A DNA stretch of 64,000 bases, from positions 62,001 through 126,000 of the forward strand of contig NZ_JACEZT010000017.1 in NCBI RefSeq assembly GCF_014042345.1, read 5' to 3'. This stretch comes from Rugamonas brunnea. Its GTDB lineage: Bacteria > Pseudomonadota > Gammaproteobacteria > Burkholderiales > Burkholderiaceae_D. The position numbers and the translations under genes are program-made. The notes under the pieces are model-generated. The model was not told where the DNA came from and made no database searches. It was given only the letters and a program-made list of their open reading frames with translations. Shown in pieces: positions 15,682 to 24,147 of this stretch (positions within the stretch are counted from its first letter, which is position 1; the number at the start of each line of letters is the position of its first letter).

Positions 15682-16527
15682 CTAGTACACGCCCGCGCGC
15701 AACCACTTGTTGGCGATGATCTTGGTGCCGCACACCACGGGGCAGCCCGCGTGCAGCGTCTGCTGGTCCGGCCGGCGGCTGGCGTCCGTGTTGAGGAAGA
15801 ACAGCGCGTTGCCCTTGCGGGGAAAGACTTCCAGGCCGATGTTGGGAAACGCCGTGCCGCCGCCCTGCTCCACGTCGCTCAGGTAGAGGATGAAGGTGGC
15901 CAGCCGCTGGCCGCCGCGCCGCAGGTGGGCGCGGTGGCCGTCCGAGTCGGGATTGAGCCAGTCGAAATGGGGACGGTATTCCTGCGCCACGCCGTATTTC
16001 TGCAGCTGGAACGGTTCGCCGCGCTCCACCGGCCACTGGGCGATCACGGCCAGCCGCTGTTCGATGCGGTCGGCCAGCGCGCACTCGCCGCGCTGGATGA
16101 AGGCCATCTCGCTGGTGCGCCCGTCATGCACGGTGCTGGCGCCGTCCTCCTCGCTGGTGACGGTGGAGCGCGCGTAGCGCCCGTCGCAATGGGCCACGAT
16201 GGCGTCGCACTCGTCCTCGCCCAGCACGTTCCCCAGCAGGACCACGCGCGGCTGGCGCAGCGCGCACAGGATGTCGACCGCGCGGTCGTCCACGGCCAGC
16301 CGGTTGCTGGACGTGTCCACTTGCGGCATGCCTTCGCGCTGGCCCAGCGCCGCGAGCGAATCGGCGCCCAGTGCTTCGCCAATGGCGGCGCGCGCGAACG
16401 CCATGCTGTACTGGCCGGAGCGGGCCATGCTGTCGGCCATGTCGTGCGGGCTGCACGCCCGCGCCAGGTTGTCCCTGATCCAGGCCTGCCAGTCGGGTGG
16501 CAGGGTGGCGAACACGGAAGTGGTCAT
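15682..16527 (-). CDS. 2-oxoglutarate/Fe(II) dioxygenase, prolyl 4-hydroxylase-like
   Basis: The 281-residue protein ends in a prolyl-4-hydroxylase-type double-stranded beta helix. The iron triad is visible as H187 and D189 in PHFDW, and H259 in TLHAGCPV. K269 in GTKIIANKW is the usual 2-oxoglutarate-binding lysine. The N-terminal 90 residues are helical and not recognised. Bacterial homologues hydroxylate proline in elongation factor Tu or small peptides; the target here is unknown. It lies 27 bases after the MFS gene on the same strand, so it may be cotranscribed with the transporter and the radical SAM gene. Confidence 0.85.
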   Translation of the reverse strand: MTTSVFATLPPDWQAWIRDNLARACSPHDMADSMARSGQYSMAFARAAIGEALGADSLAALGQREGMPQVDTSSNRLAVDDRAVDILCALRQPRVVLLGNVLGEDECDAIVAHCDGRYARSTVTSEEDGASTVHDGRTSEMAFIQRGECALADRIEQRLAVIAQWPVERGEPFQLQKYGVAQEYRPHFDWLNPDSDGHRAHLRRGGQRLATFILYLSDVEQGGGTAFPNIGLEVFPRKGNALFFLNTDASRRPDQQTLHAGCPVVCGTKIIANKWLRAGVY

Positions 16528-16554
16528 GTGCTACCTCCCCAGTAGAGTGCAGTG

Positions 16555-17859
16555 TCAGTGCGCCGGACTGCCGGATGGAAGGTTGATTTTACCCCCATGC
16601 GCCGCACCCGCGCGCACCGGCGTGCGCGGGCGCCACTGGCGCCACACAAAACGCAACAGTCCCGGCAACTGCAGCGCCACCAGCACGGCGAAGCCGCAGC
16701 GGTAGGCCACAGCCGGGTACTGGTGCAGCAGGTTGGCCTGCCAGCAGCCCACCAGTTGCCCGAAGCCGGCCTGCACGGCGAACGCGCCCAGGAAGATCAG
16801 CAAATTCAGGCAGGTGGCCGCCCGTCCCGTGAGGGCTGGCGGCATGCTTTGCGCGACGATCGCGTATTCGATGCCGGTGATGGTGCCCACCAGCGTGAAC
16901 AGCACCGAAAGCAGCTGGTAGCTGGGCGCGTAGCCGATCACGAAGCCCAGCTGCACGGCGATGAACAGCGCGATGCCGGCCGCCGCCACCGTCAGCGGCC
17001 GCACGCCGCGCCGCCCGGCCCATTCCGTCACCATGCCGACGAAGATGGCGCCGAAGATGATGGCCGCCATGCCCAGGTACAGCAGGTAGCCCACGGCCGC
17101 GTCGGAGAAGCGCGCCACGTCGCTCAGCCAGCGCCCTATCCACAAGCCCTGCATGCCGAAGAACACCGTGTGCGGCACCAGCACCAGCGCCGCCGTCTCG
17201 CGGAACGCGGGATGGCGGTACACGGCCAGCACGGCCTCGCGCGTGAGCGGCGCGCCGCGGGTGGGCGGCGGCGCCGGCGACAGCAGGTGGATCAGCAGGC
17301 CGATGGCGGCCGCCGCCAGTCCCAGGCCGATGAACAGGCCGCGCCAGTCCGTGTAGTGCAGCGCCAGCCGCACCGGCAAGGTGGCCGAGGCGGCGCCCAG
17401 CCCGCCCACGGCGATCAGGTAGCCGTGCACGGAGGGCAGCCTGGCCGGCGCGATCCAGGTCGAGATGGCCTTGACGGCCGACATGAAGCAGCCGCCCAGT
17501 CCAAAGCCGATCACGGCCCGCGCCCAGACCAGTTCGCTGAAGTTGCGCCCGCCCGAGAAGGCCAGCGCGCCCAGCGCCGCCACCAGCAGCAGCACCGGCT
17601 GCACGCGGCGCGGGCCCCAGCGGTCCAGCGCCATCCCCACCGGCAGCTGCACCACCGCGAACGCGAAGAAGAAGGCGCTGGTCAGCAGGCCGAGCTGGCC
17701 GGGCGTGAGGCCCAGCGCGGCCACCAGCTGCGGCGCCAGCATGGCGTTCACGGTGCGCATCAGGCAGGACAGGTAATGCCCGAGCGCGAATGGCAGGAAC
17801 ACCAGGCAGAACATGGCCAGCCCGCCCAGCTGGCCCGGTTGCCGCGTGGGCGTGGCCAT
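16555..17859 (-). CDS. Major facilitator superfamily transporter
   Basis: The 434-residue membrane protein has about twelve hydrophobic helices and the MFS signature between helices 2 and 3 (MALDRWGPRRVQ). The arrangement LGLTPGQLGLLTSAFFFAFA is common in nitrate/sugar-phosphate-like and metabolite MFS carriers. The ATG at 17859 lies 10 bases after the KamA-type gene stop, so the pair is an operon. It may export or import the substrate or product of that enzyme. Ligand is unknown. Confidence 0.85.
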   Translation of the reverse strand: MATPTRQPGQLGGLAMFCLVFLPFALGHYLSCLMRTVNAMLAPQLVAALGLTPGQLGLLTSAFFFAFAVVQLPVGMALDRWGPRRVQPVLLLVAALGALAFSGGRNFSELVWARAVIGFGLGGCFMSAVKAISTWIAPARLPSVHGYLIAVGGLGAASATLPVRLALHYTDWRGLFIGLGLAAAAIGLLIHLLSPAPPPTRGAPLTREAVLAVYRHPAFRETAALVLVPHTVFFGMQGLWIGRWLSDVARFSDAAVGYLLYLGMAAIIFGAIFVGMVTEWAGRRGVRPLTVAAAGIALFIAVQLGFVIGYAPSYQLLSVLFTLVGTITGIEYAIVAQSMPPALTGRAATCLNLLIFLGAFAVQAGFGQLVGCWQANLLHQYPAVAYRCGFAVLVALQLPGLLRFVWRQWRPRTPVRAGAAHGGKINLPSGSPAH

Positions 17860-17869
17860 GGCGCGCGCC

Positions 17870-19276
17870 CTAGGCCACGTTGCTGTGGACCGCGCAGGCG
17901 CCGCCGCCATCGTCCTCGTGGCGGACCGGCGTGAGCGGGATCACCTTGCGCGGCGCGGACGGATGGCCGTCGCCTTCCGTCTCGAAGAAGAATTTGTCGC
18001 GGCCGAAGGCGGGGCGCAGGTCGTCCATCCACGTCGCCTGCGGGTCGTAGCGCGCGTAGAACGGCTTGCGCACCCAGTCGGCGTTGCGGGCCTGCAGGAA
18101 CTGCAGCGCGAACACCTTCTCGCCGCCGATGTGGGCCACGCCGTCGATCACCACCTTGCCAGGGAAGGCGCTCATGGACGGCCCGCGCACCGTGCGCGCC
18201 AGGCCCGACACCATCTGGTAGGCGGCCTGGAAGATCTCGTGTGCCTTCACCAGCGGCAGCTGGAAATATTCGCGCGGCCCCGTGTCGCGCTCGACGAACA
18301 TGTAATACGGGATGGCGCCCAGCCGCACGCCGGTCTGCCACAGCTCGGCCCAGCTCTTCGGGTCCTCGTTGATGTGGCGGATCAGCGGCCCCTGCATGCG
18401 CAGCGTGGCGCCGGTGCCGACGATGCGCTTGACGGCTTGCTGGGCGATGGGTTGGCGCAGTTCCACGGCGTGGTTGTAATGGCCCATGATGGCCATGTTC
18501 TTGCCGCTGGCGACCACGCGCTCGAACAGGCGCAGCAAGTCGTCCGCGTCGGCATCCGTCACGAAGCGCTGCGGCCAGTAGGCCACTGACTTGGTGCCGA
18601 TGCGGATGTTCTGGATGTGGGCCAGCTCCGGCACCAGCAGCGGTTCGATGTAGGCCGCCAGCGAGCGCGTGTTCATGATGAGCGGATCGCCGCCCGTGAT
18701 CAGCACGTCCGTCACCTCCGGGTGCAGCTTCAGGTACGCGGCCAGCTCGTTCGATTCGCGCGCGTCGAACTTCATGTCGTCCATGCCCACGAACTGGGGC
18801 CAGCGGAAGCAGAAGGTGCAATAGGCGTGGCAGGTCTGGCCGGCGCTGGGGAAGAACAGCACCGTCTCCTTGTACTTGTGCTGCAAGCCCTTGAGCGGCG
18901 CGTCGTTCACGCGCGGCACGTTGTGCGTCATCTGGCCGGCCGGGTGGGGGTTCATGCGCATGCGGATCTCGCGCACCAGCTTGACCAGCGCGGCCTGGTC
19001 GGCGCGCCCCAGCACCAGCTCGCGCAGCCGCGCGTACTCGTGCGCCGGCAGCATGTCGCGGTGCGGGAAGGTGAGCCGGAAGATGGGATCGTCGGGGATG
19101 TTGCTCCAGTCGATCAAATGGTCCATCACATAGGCGTTGGTGCGGAACGGCAGCACGTGCGACACCACCTGCACGGCTTCGCGCAACTCGGGCGCCATGG
19201 CGGCCCACTGGGGCGCCTGGGCGATGGTCTGGCGGATATAGGGCTTGAACTTGACGGCGGCGGCTTCGGTGGTCAT
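17870..19276 (-). CDS. KamA-family radical SAM aminomutase-like protein
   Basis: The 468-residue protein is a radical S-adenosylmethionine enzyme of the lysine-2,3-aminomutase family. The cluster motif is C149-x3-C153-x2-C156 (CHAYCTFC), followed by LITGGDPL and IRIGTKSVAYWPQR. A PLP-lysine candidate is in IDGVAHIGGEKVF, which sits where classical aminomutases have PGGGGK. It may shift an amino group from alpha to beta on lysine or a related amino acid, but the substrate of this longer subgroup is not established. The start at 19276 has AGGAG upstream; the in-frame extension to 19354 is unsupported. It leads an apparent operon with an MFS transporter and perhaps a dioxygenase. Confidence 0.82.
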   Translation of the reverse strand: MTTEAAAVKFKPYIRQTIAQAPQWAAMAPELREAVQVVSHVLPFRTNAYVMDHLIDWSNIPDDPIFRLTFPHRDMLPAHEYARLRELVLGRADQAALVKLVREIRMRMNPHPAGQMTHNVPRVNDAPLKGLQHKYKETVLFFPSAGQTCHAYCTFCFRWPQFVGMDDMKFDARESNELAAYLKLHPEVTDVLITGGDPLIMNTRSLAAYIEPLLVPELAHIQNIRIGTKSVAYWPQRFVTDADADDLLRLFERVVASGKNMAIMGHYNHAVELRQPIAQQAVKRIVGTGATLRMQGPLIRHINEDPKSWAELWQTGVRLGAIPYYMFVERDTGPREYFQLPLVKAHEIFQAAYQMVSGLARTVRGPSMSAFPGKVVIDGVAHIGGEKVFALQFLQARNADWVRKPFYARYDPQATWMDDLRPAFGRDKFFFETEGDGHPSAPRKVIPLTPVRHEDDGGGACAVHSNVA

Positions 19277-19431
19277 GGCGTGCTCCTGTGGCGATGGGGT
19301 GGCCGGGAATTCCATGCTAGGCCGTGGCGTGCGCCTGGGGTTGCCGCACATCAACTAGCTGCTTGAAAAGTTGCGCTGCGGAATAAGTCTTTGACTTGCC
19401 CCGCCCACCGGCGCCGCACCCGACCACGCGC

Positions 19432-19445
19432 TTGCGATAGCGCAA
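19432..19445. promoter_or_regulatory. Small inverted repeat in the KamA/Cache divergent region
   Basis: TTGCG-ATAG-CGCAA is a perfect five-base inverted repeat in the 254-base region between the divergent KamA-type and Cache genes. It is a possible operator for either side. A TTGACT at 19391 could be a -35, but no good -10 was found. Confidence 0.3.
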
Positions 19446-19530
19446 ATGGGAGGCGGCACGGGCGGCGTACAGTACGTCATGCGCACAGGCAACATTTCCC
19501 CTACTCCGCCCCCCCCCACCAAGGATCGCC

Positions 19531-19995
19531 ATGAACCGCTTACCACGCTCCGCCGCCCTCGCCATCGTGCTGACCGGGCTGGCCGGCGCGGCCCACGCCG
19601 CCGCCGAACCGACTGAAAAAGACGCCATCGCCATGGCCGAACGGGGCGCGGCCTTCATGAAAAGCCACGGCCGCGACGAAATGATGAAGCGCATCAGCGC
19701 CAAAGACCCCGACTTCGTGCAGGGCACGCTGTACGTGGATATGCGCGACCTGCACACCGGCATCGTGCTGGCGCATCCGATCACCCCCTCCATCGTCGGC
19801 AAGGACTTGCTCGACGTGCCTGACGCCAGCGGCAAGCGCTACCGGCGCGACATCATCGAGCTGGCCCAGAAACAGGGCAAGGGCTGGGTCGACTACCAGT
19901 ACCGCAACCCCAGCAACGGCAAGATCGAACCGAAGACCACCTACATCCTGCGGGTGGGCGACGTGGTGCTGGAAGCGGGCATCTACAAAAAATAA
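19531..19995 (+). CDS. Secreted single-Cache-domain protein (paralogue)
   Basis: The 154-residue protein has a signal peptide ending AHA (about residue 23) and one sCache_2-like domain. It resembles the protein encoded at 7385-7843 along its whole length, including HGRDEMMKRI, LYVDMRDLHTG, GKDLLDVPDASGK, GKGWVDYQY and the C-terminal GIYKK. It starts after AAGGA and ends 22 bases before a chemoreceptor gene, which suggests one transcript. A soluble ligand-binding Cache domain beside a chemoreceptor with a different sensor domain may be a periplasmic partner for it; this is inference. Confidence 0.82.
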   Translation: MNRLPRSAALAIVLTGLAGAAHAAAEPTEKDAIAMAERGAAFMKSHGRDEMMKRISAKDPDFVQGTLYVDMRDLHTGIVLAHPITPSIVGKDLLDVPDASGKRYRRDIIELAQKQGKGWVDYQYRNPSNGKIEPKTTYILRVGDVVLEAGIYKK

Positions 19996-20017
19996 TCCAT
20001 CTGGTCCGGGAGCCGCC

Positions 20018-21694
20018 ATGCTGAAGCAACTGAGGATAGGTCCGAAACTGCTGCTGGCGCCCGGCCTGGTGCTGGTGCTGCTGATGTGCACCTCGGGCGC
20101 CGGCTACTACGGCATGGTGCGCCAGAACGCGTCGCTGGAAAACCTGGTGCAGGTGCGCGCCGCGCGCCTGAAGGCGGCGGCCGACGTGGGTGGCGAAGCC
20201 AAGCACGCGCACGCCAACATCTACCAGTTGCTGGCCTGGACCAACGGCAGCTTCGCCCAGGACCGCATCGACGCGCTGGCCCGCGAGCTGCGCGGCCGCC
20301 ACGCCGCCATCGCCGACCAGCTGGCGGCGCTGGCGCGGGTGGCCGATCCGGCCGAGCGCCCCTTCGTGGACGCCTCGGCCGAGGCGCTGGCGGCCTACCG
20401 CAAGGCCGTGCGCGAGACCATGGAAATCGCCCAGGTGGACCAGTCGATCGCGGCCAACTCCATGGCCAAGGCCGAGCAGCAGTTCAGCCGCCTGAACGGC
20501 GCGCTGGCCAAGCTGGCAGCGCTGGAGCAGCAACTGAGCGTGCAGGCCCACGGGCGCGCCAAGGCCGAATTCCACACGCTGGGCCTGACCATGGCCGGCC
20601 TGCTGGCGCTGTCGGTGGCGCTGTCGCTGGTGGTGACGATGCGGGTGCGCGGCGCCATGCTGCGCGACATCCAGGCCATCGCCGCCGTGGTGGTAAAGCT
20701 GGCCGCCGGCAAGCTGGCGCCCGGCCGCGGCAACGATGGCCACGACGAGATCGCCCACACGGCCCGCCTGCTCGACGGCACCATGGAGCAGCTCAGCGCC
20801 ACCTTGCGCACCATCCTGGCCGCCGTGCAGAACATCGACCTGGCCGCGCACGACATCGCCAGCGGCAACCTGGACCTGTCGAACCGCACCGAGCGCCAGG
20901 CCGGCTCGCTGGAGCAAACGGCCAGCGCCATGGACAGCCTGACCGTGGCCGTGCGCGACAACGCAGCCCACGCGCAGCAAGCCTGCCAGCTGGCCGACGG
21001 CGCCTCGCAACTGGCCGAACGCGGCGGGGCGGCCATGGGCGAGGCCGTGGAGACGATGGAGTCGATCCGCGCCGGCGCCAGCCAGATCGTCGACATCACG
21101 GGCGTGATCGACGCCATCGCCCTGCAGACCAACATCCTGGCCCTGAACGCGGCCGTGGAGGCGGCCCGCGCCGGCGAGCAGGGACGCGGCTTCGCCATCG
21201 TCGCAGCCGAAGTGCGCACGCTGGCCCAGCGCTCGGCCGCCGCCGCCAGCCAGATCAAGGGCCTGGTGGCCGCCTCCGTGGCCACCATCGACACCGGCGG
21301 CGCCTCGGTGCGCCAGGCCGGCGAGCGCATGGGCGAGCTGGCCGCGTCGGTGCGCCAGGTGAACGACATCATCCGCCGCATCAGCAGCGCCAGCGCCGAC
21401 CAGGCGCAGGGCATCGCGGAAGTGAACCAGGCCATGGTCCAGATGGACGAGATGACCCAGCAGAACGCGGCGCTGGTGGAACAGGCCGCGGCGGCGGCGG
21501 CCAGCCTGCAGGAGCAGACGGAAAACCTGACCCAGGCGGTGGCCGTGTTCCAGCTCGACGACGACGCGGCGGAAAGCGTCCCCGCAGCCACCCCGGCCGC
21601 AATCTTGCCACCCCGGCCACAACCGTTGCGGCCGACGCCGGCAAGCATGACAAATGGCTATCAAAACCGGCCGCCACAGGTCCGCCGCGCCTGA
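20018..21694 (+). CDS. Methyl-accepting chemotaxis protein
   Basis: The 558-residue receptor has a first transmembrane helix at about 12-32, a periplasmic four-helix-bundle-like domain (about 33-187), a second helix (about 190-210), a HAMP-like stretch, and a signalling domain. The highly conserved hairpin tip is seen as DAIALQTNILALNAAVEAAR then GEQGRGFAIVAAEVRTLAQR. The C-terminal tail is proline-rich with no CheR-binding pentapeptide. It controls flagellar or pilus taxis through CheA/CheW, none of which are nearby. GGGAG precedes the ATG. Its upstream neighbour is a secreted Cache protein. Confidence 0.93.
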   Translation: MLKQLRIGPKLLLAPGLVLVLLMCTSGAGYYGMVRQNASLENLVQVRAARLKAAADVGGEAKHAHANIYQLLAWTNGSFAQDRIDALARELRGRHAAIADQLAALARVADPAERPFVDASAEALAAYRKAVRETMEIAQVDQSIAANSMAKAEQQFSRLNGALAKLAALEQQLSVQAHGRAKAEFHTLGLTMAGLLALSVALSLVVTMRVRGAMLRDIQAIAAVVVKLAAGKLAPGRGNDGHDEIAHTARLLDGTMEQLSATLRTILAAVQNIDLAAHDIASGNLDLSNRTERQAGSLEQTASAMDSLTVAVRDNAAHAQQACQLADGASQLAERGGAAMGEAVETMESIRAGASQIVDITGVIDAIALQTNILALNAAVEAARAGEQGRGFAIVAAEVRTLAQRSAAAASQIKGLVAASVATIDTGGASVRQAGERMGELAASVRQVNDIIRRISSASADQAQGIAEVNQAMVQMDEMTQQNAALVEQAAAAAASLQEQTENLTQAVAVFQLDDDAAESVPAATPAAILPPRPQPLRPTPASMTNGYQNRPPQVRRA

Positions 21695-21866
21695 AAATCC
21701 AGCATCTTCTGCAGATTTTCACGCCAAAGCCGCGCAATGGGGGGCGGGAAGCGGCGATAATCGGAACTGCGCGGACTCAGCGCCAGGCGCCCGGCTGGTT
21801 TATAGTGCTGGTTTTGGCGCCGCGCCGCTTTCGCCGCCGTCGCCGTCCTGTAACCCGATAACCATC

Positions 21867-22733
21867 ATGACCCCAGCCGCAGCCCCAGCCTTGCCAGTCG
21901 AAAACACGGTGGAAGACGCCCTGCTGCGTTCCATCCGCATCCCGCCTCGGCCCAGCCTGCTGGTCGACCTGCAGCAGGAGCTGGCCGAGCCGGACCCGTC
22001 GCCGCGGCGCATCGCGCGCATCATCGGCAACGACGTGGGCATGTCGGGCGCCCTGCTCAAGCTGGCCAATTCGCCGTTCTACGGGGCCGGGCGCAAGGCC
22101 AAGTCGGTGGAGCAGGCCATCAACTTCCTCGGCATCAACCACTGCGCGGCCCTGCTCACGGGCTTGCTGGCCAAGCAAGCCATCGAAGGCGACGGCGCCA
22201 CCCTGGAACAGTTCTGGGAAACTTCGGCCCGGCGCGCCCAAGCCCTGGTGTACACCTCGCGCCAGTTGCGCATCGCCCCGCCCGACATCGCCCACACCTT
22301 CGGCCTGTTCTGCGACATCGGCGTGCCCTTGCTGATGAATCGCTTCCCCGGCTACGTCGACACCTTCGCCGCCGCCAGCAACGACCCGGTGCGCCGCTTC
22401 ACGGAAGTGGAGGATGCGCGCCACCAGACCAACCACGCCGCCATCGGCTGCCTGCTGGCGCGCAACTGGGGCCTGTCGCCGGACGTGTCGTGGGCCATCC
22501 TGCTGCACCACGACTACCGCGTGCTGGACGACCCGGCCACCGACGACGCCGTGCGCTCGCTGGTGGCGCTGTCGGTGCTGGCCGAAAAAGGCATCCAGCG
22601 CTACCATGGCAACCCGGTCTCGCTGGAGTGGGACAAAGGCGGCGCGCCGGCCTGCCGCCACCTGGGCCTGTCCGAGGACGAGACGGCCGACCTGCTGGAC
22701 GAGCTGCACGAAACTTTTCACAACGAGCGCTGA
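21867..22733 (+). CDS. HDOD-domain signalling protein
   Basis: The 288-residue protein is an HDOD domain: RIARIIGNDVGMSGALLKLANSPFYG near the start and QTNHAAIGCLLARNWGLSP later are typical. HDOD proteins are related to HD phosphohydrolases but usually lack the metal site and act in regulation, often beside chemotaxis genes. The ATG at 21867 is chosen because the upstream open frame has no family similarity. It follows the chemoreceptor by 172 bases; TATAGT-like sequence near 21800 may be its own promoter. Confidence 0.85.
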   Translation: MTPAAAPALPVENTVEDALLRSIRIPPRPSLLVDLQQELAEPDPSPRRIARIIGNDVGMSGALLKLANSPFYGAGRKAKSVEQAINFLGINHCAALLTGLLAKQAIEGDGATLEQFWETSARRAQALVYTSRQLRIAPPDIAHTFGLFCDIGVPLLMNRFPGYVDTFAAASNDPVRRFTEVEDARHQTNHAAIGCLLARNWGLSPDVSWAILLHHDYRVLDDPATDDAVRSLVALSVLAEKGIQRYHGNPVSLEWDKGGAPACRHLGLSEDETADLLDELHETFHNER

Positions 22734-22790
22734 CACGACCCTGTCGCCTGCGCCGGGGCCGCCTTTGCGGCCCTTTCATTTCAGGAAACC

Positions 22791-23984
22791 ATGCCAAAAA
22801 ACAAGCGCCCCGTGCCCCGCAAACCGGCCGACACGCCCGAACACAAGGATGAACTGCTGACCCGCAACCTGTGCGAACTGGCGCTGGAGCTGGCCGAGCA
22901 GGAAGACCCGGACACCATGAGCGAGCTGCTGCGCCAGCGCGAGACCACCTTCCACAAGCTGGTGCGCAAGCTGCTCAACCAGCACAAGGACGAGGTGCTG
23001 TACGGCGCCGTCGAGCTGGCCAAGTACGAGGACGTGGGCGCCTACCACTACCTGCGCGACGCCATCGAGGAGGCGGCCGGCACCGTGCTGCTGCGGCGCG
23101 ACAACGCGCCCGAGCTGGAGATCGACGCCTTCGCCATCCCCGTGTTCGTGCACAGCACGGGCGGCCTGGAGGCTGCCCACGAGTTCCAGGATCCGGAGGC
23201 CTACGACGCCCTGCTGGCCAGCTTCAAGCAGGCCGAACTGGAAAGCCCCAAGGCGAAGGTGGTGCTGATCGGCCACGCCTACGACCTGGGCGAGATCGAC
23301 CGCATTACCTACAGCGCACTGCACGAGATGGTGCGCGACGCGGCCACTTCGATGATGGAGAAGAAACTGGTGCCCACGCCGGCCATCGAGCGCAGCCTGG
23401 CCGGCTGGACCGCCACCAGCTTCGGCCCCGATGACGCGGCCGTGGAACTGCGCTTCCTGGTCGGATTCGCGCTCAAGCGGGCGGACGATCCGTTCTACCG
23501 GGTGCCGTCCGATGAGGCGGCGGCCGACGCCTATTTTGCGCGCCGCATGGAACGCTACCAGCGCTGGACCGAGCAATACGGCCCGCTGGTACGGCGCTGC
23601 CTGGCCGGGGTGCGGCCGGTGGAACTGAACTTCCTGTATCAGGACCTGTTCTTCGGCGCCAAGCAGCAGGGCGTGGCCGAACACGACATGCTGCAGATGC
23701 TGGCCACGCTGAACCAGGCGCTGGCCGCGCGCGGTGCCGACGCGGCCCAGGCCACGGCCATCGTCGGCCCGGCCGATGTCGACCATGAGATGCAGTTGCG
23801 CACCTGCCTGTACCTGGACGGCGCCCAACTGGCCGCCTACGACAAGCCGCTGGACCTGGGCGCCGACCTGGAGACGGAAGTGGCCGACGTGCGCGACGCG
23901 CTGGCCAGCATCGGCCTGCGCCAGCTGTCGGTGGCCATGAAATTCGGCCCCGATGGCGTGCCCGTGGCGCCCCAGGCGCTGTAA
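22791..23984 (+). CDS. DUF2863-family protein
   Basis: The 397-residue soluble protein matches the DUF2863 family, which is largely limited to Burkholderiales. It begins with a basic N terminus (MPKNKRPVPRKPA), has no signal peptide or membrane helix, and is rich in Asp and Glu. No catalytic motif is recognised. AGGAAA precedes the start. The family has no established role and no function is assigned here. It follows the HDOD gene by 57 bases. Confidence 0.75.
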   Translation: MPKNKRPVPRKPADTPEHKDELLTRNLCELALELAEQEDPDTMSELLRQRETTFHKLVRKLLNQHKDEVLYGAVELAKYEDVGAYHYLRDAIEEAAGTVLLRRDNAPELEIDAFAIPVFVHSTGGLEAAHEFQDPEAYDALLASFKQAELESPKAKVVLIGHAYDLGEIDRITYSALHEMVRDAATSMMEKKLVPTPAIERSLAGWTATSFGPDDAAVELRFLVGFALKRADDPFYRVPSDEAAADAYFARRMERYQRWTEQYGPLVRRCLAGVRPVELNFLYQDLFFGAKQQGVAEHDMLQMLATLNQALAARGADAAQATAIVGPADVDHEMQLRTCLYLDGAQLAAYDKPLDLGADLETEVADVRDALASIGLRQLSVAMKFGPDGVPVAPQAL

Positions 23985-24147
23985 CGTCCGGGCCGATCGG
24001 GACGCACCCGCGGCCGTTTGACAGTGGCCGGGGAGCCGAGGATACTTGGCCTCACCAGCGGCTCCCGGCCGCGGCCTGGGCGGCGCAGGCGAACAGCTCC
24101 GCCGTACAAGATCGGCGCCCCACGCGGACGCCGCGGAGGAGATCGTC

